The notes: generated from the letters alone by a model not told the origin. A stretch of 64,000 bases of DNA from Protaetia brevitarsis (GCA_004143645.1 RXPK01004408.1:1-64000), one strand, 5' to 3'. Positions 28,901 to 43,900 are shown, counted from the stretch's first letter. Made by a program: numbers and translations.

Positions 28901-31900
28901 CACGTAGTACCTCGTCTGCTATCGTAAATGAAATATACGAAATTTTTGCCATTTTCCACTTTGTCAAACAGTTTCCGTTTATCATAGGAGTTACCAGTAA
29001 TAATAAAACCCTTCTTGGAGTTAGTACTAGTTTCCCTTAACCTAAGCATGCTACTTGCAAGAATATTTTGTTCTTTTTTTTGTATTTTACTAGGAAAATG
29101 TCTTCCATTTGATGTTCACACACATGCCTATTATATGTGTATTTAATATACGCTAACAATGTCACACATCAGAACGGTGGTCTTAATTTTAGACTCGTAT
29201 TAGGAGAAATACAACTTCATCATCGCGAACATTTCGCAAACTCACCTTTAAAAGTGAGAAACAAAAGAAACGAAATACGAAACAAAAGTGCCGAGCGGCT
29301 ACGTCCAAAACAAAACAGAATCACTAGGTATTGTAGTCGACGGCAGTTCGGAAGATCCCGAGCTCGGGCAGTTGGCCAAACTAAACGCCAAATCATCCAC
29401 CGTAATGGCTGCCGGAGGAGCCCGTCCGTCGTCGGCTATTCCTCTGATCGGGGCGAAATTACGCGGGGGCAAAAGCAAACATCGACGGCCAACGGAACAC
29501 GGCACAATAGGCAGCGCCGGTCGGGTTTCGGGTTTTTTGAAACGCCGGCCACTTCGGACATGAAATGCCCTGTTAATTATCCACTCCCGCGTAATGTGCG
29601 TTGCCGCTGACGCCGCACAGAATCTCATAATGGCCACTGATTGCTTTGATCTGGCCGCGCGGACACTATCAATCGCGCTTAATTTGGTATTCAACACCGG
29701 TGAGTACCCAGTGACAGCACAGAGGACTTAATTATGTTTGCCAGTAGTGAATATTGCCGCTCGGTTCGCTGGAGATACTGTGTGAATGTGGTAACATGGG
29801 ACAGGAGTATAATTTCATACGTTTATATATGCCTCTTTCATTACGAAATGAAGATGACTACTTATTTTATACTCTGCAAACATAACTTTTTAACAAGAAA
29901 CCAACTTAAATAATGATGTATGCACTACGAACACATATGAAGAAAAATAAATACCAGAATACATGTTCTATGCTCATAGCCAAATCTTCTCTGTAACAAC
30001 TAACTATTTAAAAACCAGTGTTCATGATTCTATAGTACCGTTAAGTGGTGTAATATGCAACGTTATTTTAGATTTTAATATTAATAAAGGAGATTATCTG
30101 CGAGGAATATCATCCATACGAATCTGAAGAACAAAACGGTCTTATAGCAGGTCGATCAACAATTAACAGTATATTTTGTTTATCCCAAGTATTAGAGATA
30201 TAAGAAAACCGCTAGATCACAAAAAGTACACAAACTTCTGATCTAGTAAACTTAACAAATCGTATGCCACCGTGCCTGTCTCAAAATTATGGAATGTCCT
30301 GGAAAAAAGTAACATTAGTAACATCACCTGGGGATTTAGATCTAAGAAAAGAAAATATTCATTGTGAGGAGTGTGTGTATGTAGACATAAAACTAACAAC
30401 AACTAGATGAAGTGATTAAACAATTAAGCAAAGAATAACTAAAAGAAACTAGGGGTACTAGGAGTATTAAACTCAGTATTATGACAAAAGAATATTTGTC
30501 CATAAACAAAAAAAGAATATATACTAATATTGTAAGAATTCGAAATTCCATTTGGTATAATATAGAGAATTTAAATTCATTTTATTAATACGTTGTTGAT
30601 ACGTACTGTGGCATTTGCTGTAACAGCGTCTTCCCCACAGAAAATGACAGTCTATTTTGTTTAAAGTCAGGCATAATTAAGATAATACGGTGTTTATTTT
30701 AAATTTTATCTGCTTCTTTGTCTGTTGTATGTTACGATTGCTGCGAATCCTACATTACTTTCTAGAAGGGCGTTTGATGTTCAGAAAAACAACTCCAACC
30801 GCCATTCTTGCGCCCTCTAGTAGAGAGAAGTGGAACGATTATAGCGGTGCGGAATGACGTCACAACTAAAGTTTATAAAAACCCTTAACTTTGTCTTTTA
30901 AATTAATTAGTTCGCCGAGACTGATTCAGCTACAGGAAATAGCTCGTGACCCCCTTTCCGTTACCGGACGCACCTAAATTGAAAGTGAAATTCAAACTTC
31001 TCTAAGATAGAATTCCAAAATTTCCACAAGTTCGTAAATTTGTAAACGGAATTGTTTCTGATTTTGTAGTAAAACAGTTCGAACAAACCCCCTTTTTTTA
31101 ATTTGTATGTGTGTTGTGCAAAACTATTGTGCCTTTAATATTTTGGGTTACGGGAAGATTTAATTACCCACATCGGCTGATAAGATGCTCTAAAATTTCG
31201 CTTAAAAACTAACCATTGCAAACACCTAGAAACCGTAACTCGTTCTCTCTCTCTCTCTTTCTCTCCCTTATTAAATAATTTTGTATAGTAAAAATTACAC
31301 TGTGTTTATGTTCAACGTCATTATAATTTTTTTTTTTTAATCTTTCAATTATTTTTTTTTTACTTGTTATTTTATCTAATTTGTTATAAACATTTTGGTA
31401 CTATTTGTTCCATACTATTTAATTTGTTGTCTTGTTTTTTTTTACCATTTGATTTATTTTATTCAATATATATATTTGTTAAAATTACGGACTCTATTAT
31501 TTCGCTAATTTTTTTAAAATTCATTTTGTACCCTCAATAAAGTTCTGTAGAGAAAGTCTTAAGTAGAGGAAGACGACGAGGTGGAAAAGTTGACAATCTT
31601 CAGGCAAACTAACGGCCCTACATCGACTGACTGAGAAAAAACACCGTTGTAAAATATCTTTGGCTATATCTACTAAAACCAATCGCTACCAAACAAAAAG
31701 ATTGTTTTCCAGCGGTGGCTCGTCGGTCAAAAGAGCAGGTTGGGTTATCTGTAAAACGGGGGTGGTTCCGTTGGTTCAGCGTAAAGAGTATTCGGTAGAG
31801 TATTTAGGCTGGCCACCCCAAACATTTCGAGATAAGAAAACCCATTCCGTTACAATATATTACGACCTGTGATCATCTCTCCGAAATTTGTCCGAAATTC

Positions 31901-34900
31901 ATTGAGATGTATCATATGCCAAGTAACTTGCTTCATCTTTAAACATAATTACATTCTTCTGCAGTGAGAGTTTAGAGAGTTTATTTACAAAAGCCATAAA
32001 TAACAGAGGTCCTTTAACGGTACCTTAAGGCTGCACTCAAATTGGTGGGGAATAGATTTTTCACCTCCTCAGTTTCTATAAAAATGAAGTTATTTACTTA
32101 TGTTTTTAGTTATCAAATAAATCACTCTCTAACAGCAGCTAACAGTAATTAAGGGCGTACATCAAATAAATATGGGGGAAACGTAATATAAATGCAGTTT
32201 ACAGCACGACATATTCAGTAGCTTTTTGGGAAATTGTGATAATAAACATAAATAAATCTTGCTTATTGTGTTTTGAAGTATACATGTATATCAATTTGAC
32301 TATCTCGAATTTTTAAATTTGCTCCTATATTTGGCATAATTTATTTTTTTCTCTGTGCGCTCGGAAACGAAAAATGAATTATGACAAATGCAAGAACAAA
32401 TTAAAAAAAAATGAGATAGAAAATTAAAGGTATACATGCATGCTTCAAAACACAATAAGCAAAATCAAAGTTTATTATGTCAATTTCGCAAAAAAAAACT
32501 ACACAATAAGTCGTGATGTAAACTGCATTGATATACGTGTTCGTCATATCGATTTTTCGCGAACCCTTTTAAGGCACGTCTTTTAAGATTCAATAAAATT
32601 GACAAATTTCTCTTTATCTTCATAACTTGTAGATGATTGGCCAGGTAGAATTTAATGTACTAGATTGCCTGTATTAAATTCTGCCCGCATTCCATAGGAA
32701 ATTAGTAGCTAAGTTTAAGTTTTTGTGATCCCCATATGGAAAACTTCATTTTACTTATTCACGAGAATTCCGATACATTTTTATTCATCACTGAGCCTAT
32801 ATTACAGCAACTCTATTAATTCTTATATCGCAGTTTGTGTGGATCAACTACCAAGTAACCCATGTTGCATTTAATTTTAATGTTCTAAAATTATTCAACC
32901 GCAAAAAATTCATTCCATAGTTTTAGAAATAGTTGAAACAAGAAAAATTGGAAAAAAAAGCTGGTAATGTTTTCTATACATACAAACTAAGATAAATGGG
33001 TAGAAGACGGCGGACCTTTGGTCTACTGCAAGAATTACCATACCAGTTATACCAATGAAAAGGCAATAGCGCTAGAAGTGAACTCGAGCTTCAAGCCTAC
33101 AGTCAATGCGATCACAGATCTAACTCGGGATGGATCACCATTTCTATTAGATGAATTTGAGTTTATTATGAACTACTTGCTGACGATATTTGTGTTCGCA
33201 TGTCCACGGCCCGAAAGAAACTTTTTTGCGAATAAAACTTCATTTCGTGTTAAAATCAATAGAATCTCATGACACACTTGATATCCTTAAATAACTTACA
33301 CTGTACATTGAAAGAGAATATTTTTGTTCGTGCATTATTTTACTAATCTTTAACATGAGGTAATATAAAATTGGTTTATCTTCCTTTTTCAGGTTAGTAA
33401 AAATTAAGGAATGGGTTGACAAGAACGATCCTGGTGCAATTATAATACCATTTTCCGGCGCATTCGAGCAAAAACTCATAGAAATGGAAGATCCTGAACT
33501 CGTGAAGAAATACCTTGAAGACAACAAAGTCACTAGGTAAGTAAAATTATCCCAGTGTTGGTTTAAAAATAATTAAATTAGAGTAATCGGTAAACATAAA
33601 AAAAATAAGAAAATTAAGTAAAACGCATTGATGACCTCTACCATATGAACATAACATAAAGCACTGCATTTTTGGCAGTGCCAACTGTACTTTATTATTG
33701 GGGCTTGACAACTATTCATGTAAATTTTTATTTTTTTTTTGCCCAGCATAATGTTGGACTTGATCATAACACTGAATAATGTACCTTGAACGTACACCAA
33801 GGGAATAAGAAAACCTCAGTGTTTGTTAGTAAAGGGAGAGAGATGACGTAATGTAAGTTTTGCTGGATATATTGTAAACAGACAATATATCAATATGAGA
33901 AGTAAAATTCACAGATCCTGAAAATTACTTTTACATTTAATCCTTTGGCGGAAACTCCAAAGGCTATTGTATTCTATAAATGTGAATCTCGCGCAACCCG
34001 AAAAAATTGCTGCATCTTTGTCGCATACCATAAAAGGTACGTATTATCTTTCGCGGATTATCATGATTATGCATTTTCAAATATAAGAATGCTATAACAA
34101 GGATTTACGTATATCTTTTCGACTGGCTGCAGTAGATACCGCCATATGTTTATTTTCGATCATAAAATCTTAAAAATATCTAAACATGTGGGCGCCCAAA
34201 AAAAAACCTATTTATTGCTACTGGATGGAAGTATTTTTACATTCAAGATTATTAAATAATTGAGTGCTTTTTCAAACGATCACATATAGAGGGCGTTATA
34301 TGGAGCAGTACAAATACCTCTGAATATGAATTCGAGAGACCAAAACAGGAAAAGTATTCTAATAAACAGTGGTACTTTTCTAAGTTACCGAGAATTTTAA
34401 TATCACACTCATTATCTCAGCTAAAGGTTTACCACCAATGTATATTAAGATATGTTTCTTGTTTTGGTCTCTCGAATTCATATCCATAAGCCTTGTATTA
34501 CTCCATCTTACACCTTGAATATAACTTTGCTTTTAACTTAAATACTTACAACAGAAAAAAACATGTAAAAGCAATATCTCACTATCATTATCTATAGATA
34601 GAAGGATACAACTCTAAGAAACTTCACATGGAGCAATCATTAATACTAATAATAATTCTTGTGTGATGTATTAAAAATAGCTACCTGCTCTATTGAATAT
34701 GAAATAAAAGTCTACTTTCGATGAATAAGCCGACATAAAAGTAATATAAATAAATTATTATTATTAATTATTGTTATCAATATCACTATATTTAGCAGTG
34801 ATAGAGCAATTTTTTTATATAAAATATTTCCAAATTTAGCCAATAATATCTTATTTTTTATAATTTCTCTTGTAGAAACATAAATGCCAGTGAAATAATA

Positions 34901-37900
34901 TTCATTTACATTTAGTTTACTTACACATAATTCCACAACAGTAAAATAGACCACGTTAAAAAAAGAAATGAGTCGAGTTCTAATGAAACGCAAGAGGGAA
35001 AATACGAAGGATTGGAACAAAATTTCGGTACAAACAACGAAAGTAAAGCTCAAATCTACCCACGATTACGCATGCGCAGATTCTAAAAAAAGAAATATTT
35101 CTATATTTACTATTTTGGCGAAAACTTGGAAGGTCAAATTCTACGAATGCAAATCCTTTTTAATTATTGAATTCAATAATGTCTCCTGCTTACAAAAATT
35201 ATATTCACGTCATATTTTTCCTTATTAGCAAACACCACGGCTATTTTATTCTCTTGGTTTACTATAACATACGAACTATTGGCTCCATAACCCTATAATG
35301 TATTTATCCGAGTCTACTTACAAAGGAATTTATGTTAATTTCTGCACTCCCCGGGCGTAATCATCATTTAGACTAGGGTTTGTGCTAGATTGGAGATAAT
35401 CAAATGACACAGTCATCAAAACATCATTGGTCCACGACCGAAGCACCCCGGGCTTTTAATAACATGTTGCTGGCGCAAAGGTACACACATTCTGCGTGTC
35501 TCCTCTAGATTCCTAACTGTGCCGAGGTAGATTCTTCAGATATCAGGCAATAATTATTATTAGATACATTCACCTGATATATAGTTAAGGGAGGCATGTT
35601 TCGTGCTAATACATCTTATTCCCTATGGTTGCTTTTCGTTAGTTTGTGGATTAGCCTAGTAGAAGAATATTTTTTTGGTGATTATATATTCTGTGTCTGA
35701 GTAAATATGCTGAATTTTGTTAATTCACCATTAGCTCTAAAATTAGTTGTTTCATAAAGCTTTTTATCAAAATGTTTGAATATATACCTACCTAGAAAAT
35801 ACTCACTGGTATCCTAGGAAATAATGACCGCAAATATAGCCGCACGAAAGCTTCTTCGTAATAAATTCTCCGGGCTTCTTAATGCCATGAGACGTGTATC
35901 ATCAGTGCCAAAGACAGGCGGAATTTCGTAACTACTCCAAATGACTCTTAATCTGTTTCTAACGTCTATTTCCTTGTCTAGTTATACCTACTGCGGAACG
36001 GAATATACCTGGAGGCTTATTGTAAATTCACCGACAAAATATATGCTACCCTAAAAAAAATTATACCCCACATGTATATTAGGAACAAAGAAAAAATTAT
36101 TTTACAGTTAACCATATTAACTTATATATATAGGTTTAGGTTAGCCAATGCCAGCCAATATTATACATATCTTATAGAAATATGTCTAGAATTATTTTAA
36201 ATTTGGATTAAAATTAATTGACTTGTTTTTTTTTTTTTGTTAAAACATACTTTAATATGCATGTATTAAATTTTTAAAAAATAACATAATTTATGAGTAT
36301 TGAAGCAGACAACTAGTAACTGGTTGCATCGCTATTTTGTCAAAAATCTTTTTTGCAAATCGTTTTACTGGTTGTTGAGACTTTCAGAACACATGTATAA
36401 ATAGAATTAACAATATAGAACATTAACAATAGAATGAATAGGTAATACAACAGAAGTAAAGTTCATGGTGTTTTCCAGAAAGGTTTGTACCAGTGCTGCA
36501 AATCGGAACCGGTTTTATGTTAAACCGGTTTTGGATGTGGCGATTAATCGTCTTCACAACGAAAACCATAACCGGTAAACCGGTTTTTAAAAGCAAAACC
36601 GGTTTTTAAAATCAGATTATTGTGTATTAAATATGTTTTCGAATTTAAAATACATACAACCGGTTTTTGTAAAAATCGGTTAACCGGTTTTTCATATCTG
36701 GCGATTTCCGCAGCACTAGTTTGTACTGTTATACACAAGGCGGTAAATTTGTATTTCTTTTACTATTTCAAATGAAAAAAGCGGACGTTCCAGAACATAA
36801 CACAAATCATAAATTGTTATATTACATATTATAATATAAAATTGTAGTATAATAGATACACTCCTGGAACTTTTTACTCTATTAAGTAAACTAAAAAAAA
36901 GGCAATTTTTCTATTGTGTACTTTTCCGGAACTCGTGAAATATGTATTTATTTTTTTTTAATTAAATACGAAATAATAAAACAATACAACGAAGAAATAA
37001 AACAAGAGTAAACGTATGGTTTAATCAACTATATTCATAGAAAAAAAGATAATGTCAGTATACAGCTGGAGCCAAATGTTATAGGCACCATTGGTGAAAT
37101 CAATGCATGTCATAGTGTTGAAATTATGTCCGTGGTTTTGAAATGTTTATGTAATCGTTTATATGACTCTAAAATTTTCTTTATGAGCAGTTTTTATAGA
37201 GGTACAGAATATTGATGTATCTTTAAGCCTTCGAGGTGTTATCTTTTCTCAGCTATGGAAAAAAAAGTATTAGTGTTGTACTGGAAGCACACAAAAGCAC
37301 AATAAATTATTAACATTCTTTAATAAATAATACTTATAATGTAGAGTTTACTGCGAGAAGCGAAAGCGTGCACACGTTTGTGGAAGTGCTCCGTATCTAA
37401 GTTCAAATAGCTGGGCCGTTACGAGCAACGACTGCATACTTTGTAGCCACAGGTATTAATGAAATAGTTAAAATTGAAATAAGCGAATTAAGTTAAATAA
37501 CAATATAGAAACAAATAACAGATACGGGATAGAGGTCGTAGTCTCCGAACTGTTGAAGTGGGCGACGACTTCTTGCGCCCGCTGAGTAGAAGTAAACAAC
37601 GCAGCAAAAAGTTGTAACAAGCAAAGAAATATTAACGACGCCGTTAAAGGAAAAGAAAATAAAATATAGTAAAAATGGAAGAACTAATGAATTTAGTCAC
37701 CGAATTGCATAGTGATATGAAAGAAATTAAATCAGAATTTAAAAATTATAGAGAGCAAATACGATTATTGAGAGAGGAAAATAAAACGCTTAAGGATGAA
37801 ATGAATGAATTAAAACTGAGAATGGAAAAAATGGAAAAAATAGAAGAAAAAATAGAATATAACGAGAAAGTGAAAAGAAAAAATAATATCGTAATAACAG

Positions 37901-40900
37901 GTTTGCAAATAAAAGGAAACGAAGACGAGGCAAAGGATGAAGTAGAAAGGTTCTTGCAAAACAAAATAAGAGTGACAACGACACCAACGAGGGTAACTAA
38001 AATAAACCAAAAAATGTGTATTGTAGAATTAAATAATCAAAATAAGAAAACAGAAATAATGAGGAACAAACATAAATTGAAACAAATAAAAGGAGAAAAG
38101 ATTTACATAGAACACGATTTAACCAAGAACGAGCGCGAAGTCCAAAAAATAATCCGAAACAGAGCCAAAGAAGAAAGAGCGCAAAACAAAAATGTCGTAG
38201 TTGGCTATCACAGATTAATTATTGATGGGGAAAAATTTACATGGAATAATAGGAAAAAGGAACTTGAACTACTAAACCAGACAAATAGAAATCAATCAAA
38301 AAACTAGATAAACAGAAACCGGAATGGAGTAAGGAGACGACAAGGCAAGAAAAACGGAAACGAGAAACAACAAAGAAAAGCTTTTGGAAATTGGGAACAT
38401 GGAATATTCGGAGTATAAGAGGAAAAGAACAAGAACTGTTGGAAGCATTCGAAGAAGCAGGATTAAGCATATTAGTAGTAACGGAGACAAAAAAGAAGGG
38501 GCAAGGTATAACAGAAATGACCAACGGACATGTAATGATCCATAGTGGGGTTTATACTCAGGAAAGAGCAGCAGCGGGAGTAGCATGTATAATCCACAGG
38601 AAATTGGCGAGTAAAATAAATAAATGGGAGGCCTATACAGAGAGGATAATGACTGTAGAGATGAAAGAACTAGATGGAATAAGATGGACAATAGTAGCTG
38701 TATATGGACCAAATGAGGACGAGAAAGCACATAAGAAAGAGGAATTCTGGGAGGAGTTGGCAAAAACCACAGAAGAATGTCAAGGAAAATTATACATAGC
38801 AGGCGATTTTCAACAGTAGAGTTGGTAAAAAGGATAAAATATACAATGTAGCCATAGGAAACCACGGAGAAATTATAAGAAACAATAATGGAAAGAGAAT
38901 GCTGGAGTACTGCCAGATGCATAATCTTATTATAACAAACACCTTCTTTGAACACAGAAACATACATAAGTATACTAGAGAAGAGCTAAATAGAGGAGAA
39001 AAGTCAATTATAGACTATATATTAGTAGAAAATGAAATGAAGACGACAATTATGGATACGAGAGTCAGAAGAGGCCTAGAGATAGATAGTGACCATTATT
39101 TGGTGATCGCAACAATCAGGTCTAATCAAGGAGACTTTCAAAATAAAACGGCATGTACAGATAAGAAAATAGAATTCGAATCAATAAGGTCATACAGATT
39201 AAGAAATGAAGTTCAAAGAAGAAAGTATGAAGACATGATAAACCACGAAATAGAAAAAAGAAGAATAAAAGTAGACGATTTTAACACTGAACAACTATGG
39301 AATGAATTTAAAGAAATTATTATTAACTCAGCCAAAACAATTTGCGGAGTATGTAGAACTACAAATACGAGAAAACAAACATCTTGGTGGAACGACGAAA
39401 TAAAGCAACAAGTAAAAACAAAAAAAAGGATATGGAAAAATTATTTAAACAACAAGAGACCAGAAAACTACGAAAATACAAAGAGCAAGAAGGAAGTGAA
39501 AAACTGATAACAACAGCTAAAGAAAATGCCTGGAGTGAGTTTGGAGAGAAATTGGAATCAGATAGTAAGGCTAATCAAAAGTTATTTTACAAAGTTATGA
39601 AAAATCTAAGACATGGGAAAAAGGCACAACAAACCATCATCAAGGACGCTAAGGGAAATATATTAACAGACGAAGATAAAATAATGATGAGATGGAAGGA
39701 GCACTTTGAGGAGCTGCTATGTATAAGGAGAAACGAAAATATCCAAAAGGGGGTACATTGAAAAGAAAGGAAGAAAATGGACGAGCCAGAGGAAAAAAAT
39801 AACAATGGAAGAACTAGCGCACGAGATACAAACTCTAAAGAATGGCAAAGCCCCTGGTCACGATAAAGTAACGGCGGAAATGATTAAAAGTATGGGCCCA
39901 AATGGAAATAGACTACTCCTAGAAGTAATAAACAAAGCATGGAAAGAGGAGACCATACCAAAAGATTGGGAGAAGGGAATAATCCTACCGGTTTTTAAAA
40001 AAGGTGACTCGAAAAACTGCCAAAACTACAGGGGAATAATGCTACTAAGTACCGTTCTAAAATTATATGAAAAAATACTTACCCAAAAATTGTCATCAGT
40101 ATTGGATTCAACACTAGATGAATCACAAAGTGGTTTCAGGAAGGGACGGAGTGTGCAAGATCACATATTTACTATCAAAGAGATTATAACCAAAACTCAA
40201 CTCAGAGGAGGAAAAGCATACTTCGCCTTTATCGACCTGGAAAAGGCATTTGATCGGGTGCCACGACAAGGACTATGGAACATCTTGAAAGAAAGAAACA
40301 TCTCAGATAAGCTTAGAAGGAATATACAATGCTTGTATAAAAACACGATTAACTATGTTAGCTTGAAGAATAAGCGGTCTGAAGAATTCGTCACGACGGA
40401 GGGGTTAAGACAGGAGGAGAATGAGCCCGGTACTTTTCACGTATTTATGGACGACATCATTAAGAAATGCAATCGAAGGACTAAGCGATTACATGTGGGA
40501 TATAAGAATCTACAGAACATTGAAATTTCCGAATGTGCTTTTGCGGACGATGTAGTCATTATGGCGGGAAGTAGTGGTGACCTGAAGGATAATTTACAAA
40601 TATGGAACATTGTCTATAGAAGAAAGAGGAATGAAATTAAATATAGCCAAAACAAAAGTGATGGTAATAAGTGAAGAAAAGGAGAACATCAATATACATA
40701 TAAATGGAGAAAAAATTGAACAGATAGACCAGATGATACTTTGGGTAACGATTAGAAAATCGGGACAGCATGAAGTAGAAGTGAACACACGCATTGAAAA
40801 GGCAATGAAGACTTATTACGCATTAAGTAAAACCTTTCTAAATAAAAAAGAGGTATCCAGAAAAACCAAAATTAATGTGTATAATACTATATATAAACCA

Positions 40901-43900
40901 ATCCTTACGTTTGGCTGTGAATCATGGACATTAACGGCGGCGCAGAAGAGTAAGTTGCAGCGGCAGAAAGGCGGTACTTCAGAGGCGTGAAGAGATTGAC
41001 AAGACGAGACAAGGTTAGAAACGAACAAATAAGAAAAGATTTGGGTGTCGAGTCAATGTTAGAATTTATAGAGCGTAGGCAGTTGAGTTGGTGGGGACAC
41101 TTGCAAAGAATGGACAACAGAAGACCAGTTAAAAAGATATGGGAAGCAAGAATACGGATAAGAAGAAAGAGAGGAAGGCCGAAAGAAACATGGGACAGCA
41201 CAATAGGAAAAATCTTAGACAGGAAAGGAAAATCATGGACGGAAGCAAGATATATGGCGCAAAACAAGAAACTGTGGTGCAAATTTGTGCATGAAATATA
41301 ATAGTTAATCCCGACACTTATGGTAGAAGGGAACTTGATTATATATATACTTATAATGTATTTGGGCCACAAATTTTATTTTTTACTTATTCTACTATGA
41401 TTATTCGCATAAATTCTGCTATGCCTATAACATTTGACCACAGCTGTATGTATCATGGCAGTGATTATATATTTTTATTTTTTAACATTTTTTTCGCCAA
41501 AGCAAATATTTCATCTGGTCCTGGATTTATGTGTCTCTGTTCTCGCCTTGTAAAATATTATGTATTATAAGTATGTTTAATATAATAGAAGATAATAATT
41601 TTCAGAAATCCAGATATGAGTTTGTTAATCAATGACAATTTTGAGTTTAAAAAATCATTCATACAACTTTTAAATTCAAAATTAATATTTTTTGACAATA
41701 TCGCAATATGCATTCTGACACTCCCTTCTTATAAATTAAATAGAGTAGCAGGCATCTGACTGTCGCATAAATTTTAGTCATTTTATTAAATAAGTTTCCA
41801 TTAATATATTGCAGTCTGTGTGTAACTGCATCTCCATATTCTTTAGCAGCAATAAGTTTCTGATATTCAGCATTGCTCTCTTTTTCCATAGTGCTATTTA
41901 TACTGTCGCAACAAATTTTGCAGTTTGGGATTACTGTTTCAGTTGAAAATCCTACAATATAACTAATGACTTTTGTATTAGATCTCTTGGCCGAGAAAAA
42001 TATTTAGAAAATCTTATTTAATTTAATAACTAATACGCCAATGATCGCTAAATGTGGATTGGGACCACTACGTTTTGACAACTCAACTTACCTTCAAGCG
42101 TATCTCAAAGTGAATCTTTTGATGATGATTTTTTTTTGCCAGACAATAAAAACAGCGGTAAATGCGTTTTTTAAACTAAATTAAAGGTTATTGTGCATAT
42201 TTTACATTGGAAGTAACTGTTAGATGAGAAAAAATAAAAAATGAAGCTACTGTGTGCCTCAGCTGACAGGTAATACTGTGTTTACACTTAACAAGGCCAA
42301 ACAAATAGTTATATTCAAATTCATTTATTTATCCAGACAAGACATAATTAGAGTGCGTTAGGTGTAATTTTTTGTATTTGATATTTTGCCCTAGAAATAT
42401 ACTTAAAAAAGTCTTATTTAAATTAAAAAATACGCCAATTTGACGGTGGGTAGATGTCCCACTGCGCTTTGACAGGTCGACTTGGGTTTATGTCTATGTC
42501 GAAATAAATTTTGTAATAATGATTTACCATCAAAAAATAAGAATAAAATAAAACAACAATAAAAATAACGATAAGTGTGTGCGTGTGTGTATGTCTGTGT
42601 GTGTTTTGTCAAAATAAATTAAGGAAATCATGAATATTTTATATTAAAAGTAACTGTAATTGTGAAATGAGAAAAAAAGCCGTAAAGGTGCGTCCACACG
42701 CTCGGAGTTCGCCGAACTCCGATCACTAGTTTGGCGAACTTCTAGTCGTGTGGACGAGCAGTTCGGAGTTCGGCGAACTAGTCGGCAAACTGTTTGGCTA
42801 TTCCCGATCTGCAATGGAAAATGGCGCACGTCAACGTGTACGAATGTTCGGCTAGACGGAGTTCGTGCACCCGTCCACACATTCGGGAAGGTATTTAGAG
42901 TGAGAGGGAAAGCTGTTGACAGCTGTCTAGTGAGTTCGTCTCTTACTAGTTATACTATTATACCTACAGTTTTTAATAACTGTTACATATGACAGCGGGT
43001 AACAGATACAAATTTATTTACTGAAACTACTATGTCGTATGATGAAATTGACAGCTTTGCCAAAGATAATAAGCAATTCAAGGTTTTTTTTTTGACATTG
43101 ATATGAAGTCTAATTTTAGTATTCATTATTACATTAAATTGATGCATTTCCAGTAATTTAAAGATCTTAAGTTTTTATAAAATTAATCTTTAAAACTAAT
43201 GTGTAGATAAAGTAACTTAATAATTCAATGTTATCCTAAAATATGTTAATTGGTTGGTGGGGAATGGGTAATAATAATTATATGTTCTATCCAATCAATT
43301 ATTTATTTTAAATTTCGCTGTGTCTACCGGTTTCGGCCTTTCACCAACAGACGTACTGTTGTCCAGATGATGGCGAAAGGCCGAAACTGGTAGACACAGC
43401 GAAATTTAAAATAAATAATTGATTGGATAGAACATGTAATTATTATTACCAGTTATCCTAAATATTAAAAAGCTTACCACTCTTTTCATAATTTATCAAA
43501 TTTCTTAAATTTTACTAAAGAGGGTCGAAATGTATATTGTTATGTGATGATTAAATGCGTTATTGATTTTTTTTGGTTATTAAGAGGAAAATAAATTTAA
43601 AATTAGATGATATTTATTAATATCAATTTAATGATAAGAATCCATCAACATCCCGGTGGACCGCGTTTGTGCAAACATATTCGCTCATTGTTAAATATTA
43701 TTCATACAGTGTTATGATACTCGTAGATAATTGGATAAAAAATGGCGGTCCAAATATGTCTTTGATTAACCTATAATTCTTACAACGAACGTTTCAATGA
43801 TAACAATCACGTTGGGCATAATAATTATAGAAGGTCAATAAAACTACTTTTTTTGTTCGAGTTTGTTCGCCATTAATGTATACGCAATTACCCATACATT

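Larger units (their letters stand above)
37344..41347 (+). mobile_element. full-length RTE-like LINE with 13-bp target duplication
   Basis: TACTTATAATGTA occurs at 37331-37343 and 41348-41360, framing a 4.0-kb unit. It has a 5' UTR of about 330 bp, ORF1 (37675-38307), a frameshifted ORF2 (38391 to about 41301) with endonuclease, reverse transcriptase and C-terminal region, and a short (TA)n tail. Domain order and the C-terminal block (RRQLSWWGHLQRMD, RGRPKETWD) match the insect LINEs often labelled craniofacial-development-protein-2-like. Confidence 0.93.
37063..41446. mobile_element. TA-flanked Tc1/mariner-type element split by a LINE
   Basis: The left end CAGCTGGAGCCAAATGTTAT and the right end (reverse complement CAGCTGTGGTCAAATGTTAT) match over about 27 bp. 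TA flanks at 37061-37062 and 41447-41448. Without the LINE it would be about 370 bp, so it is a non-autonomous copy. Confidence 0.8.

Noticed and set aside
29137..29697. Open frames of 157 and 132 codons on opposite strands
   Set aside because: They overlap in a CpG-rich island where stops are rare. No domain, splice support or coding bias was seen, so it was kept as a composition feature only.
30840..30900. Promoter with a CRE-like TGACGTCA and TATAAAAA
   Set aside because: There is no gene downstream on either strand to support it. It is mentioned only in the intron entry.
37746..39805. Long - strand open frames opposite the LINE (for example 38296-38967, 223 codons)
   Set aside because: They are shadows of the A-rich LINE coding strand: T-rich complements with leucine/serine/phenylalanine-rich translations and no domains.
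40905..41372. 155-codon - strand frame
   Set aside because: Antisense shadow of the LINE ORF2 C-terminus.
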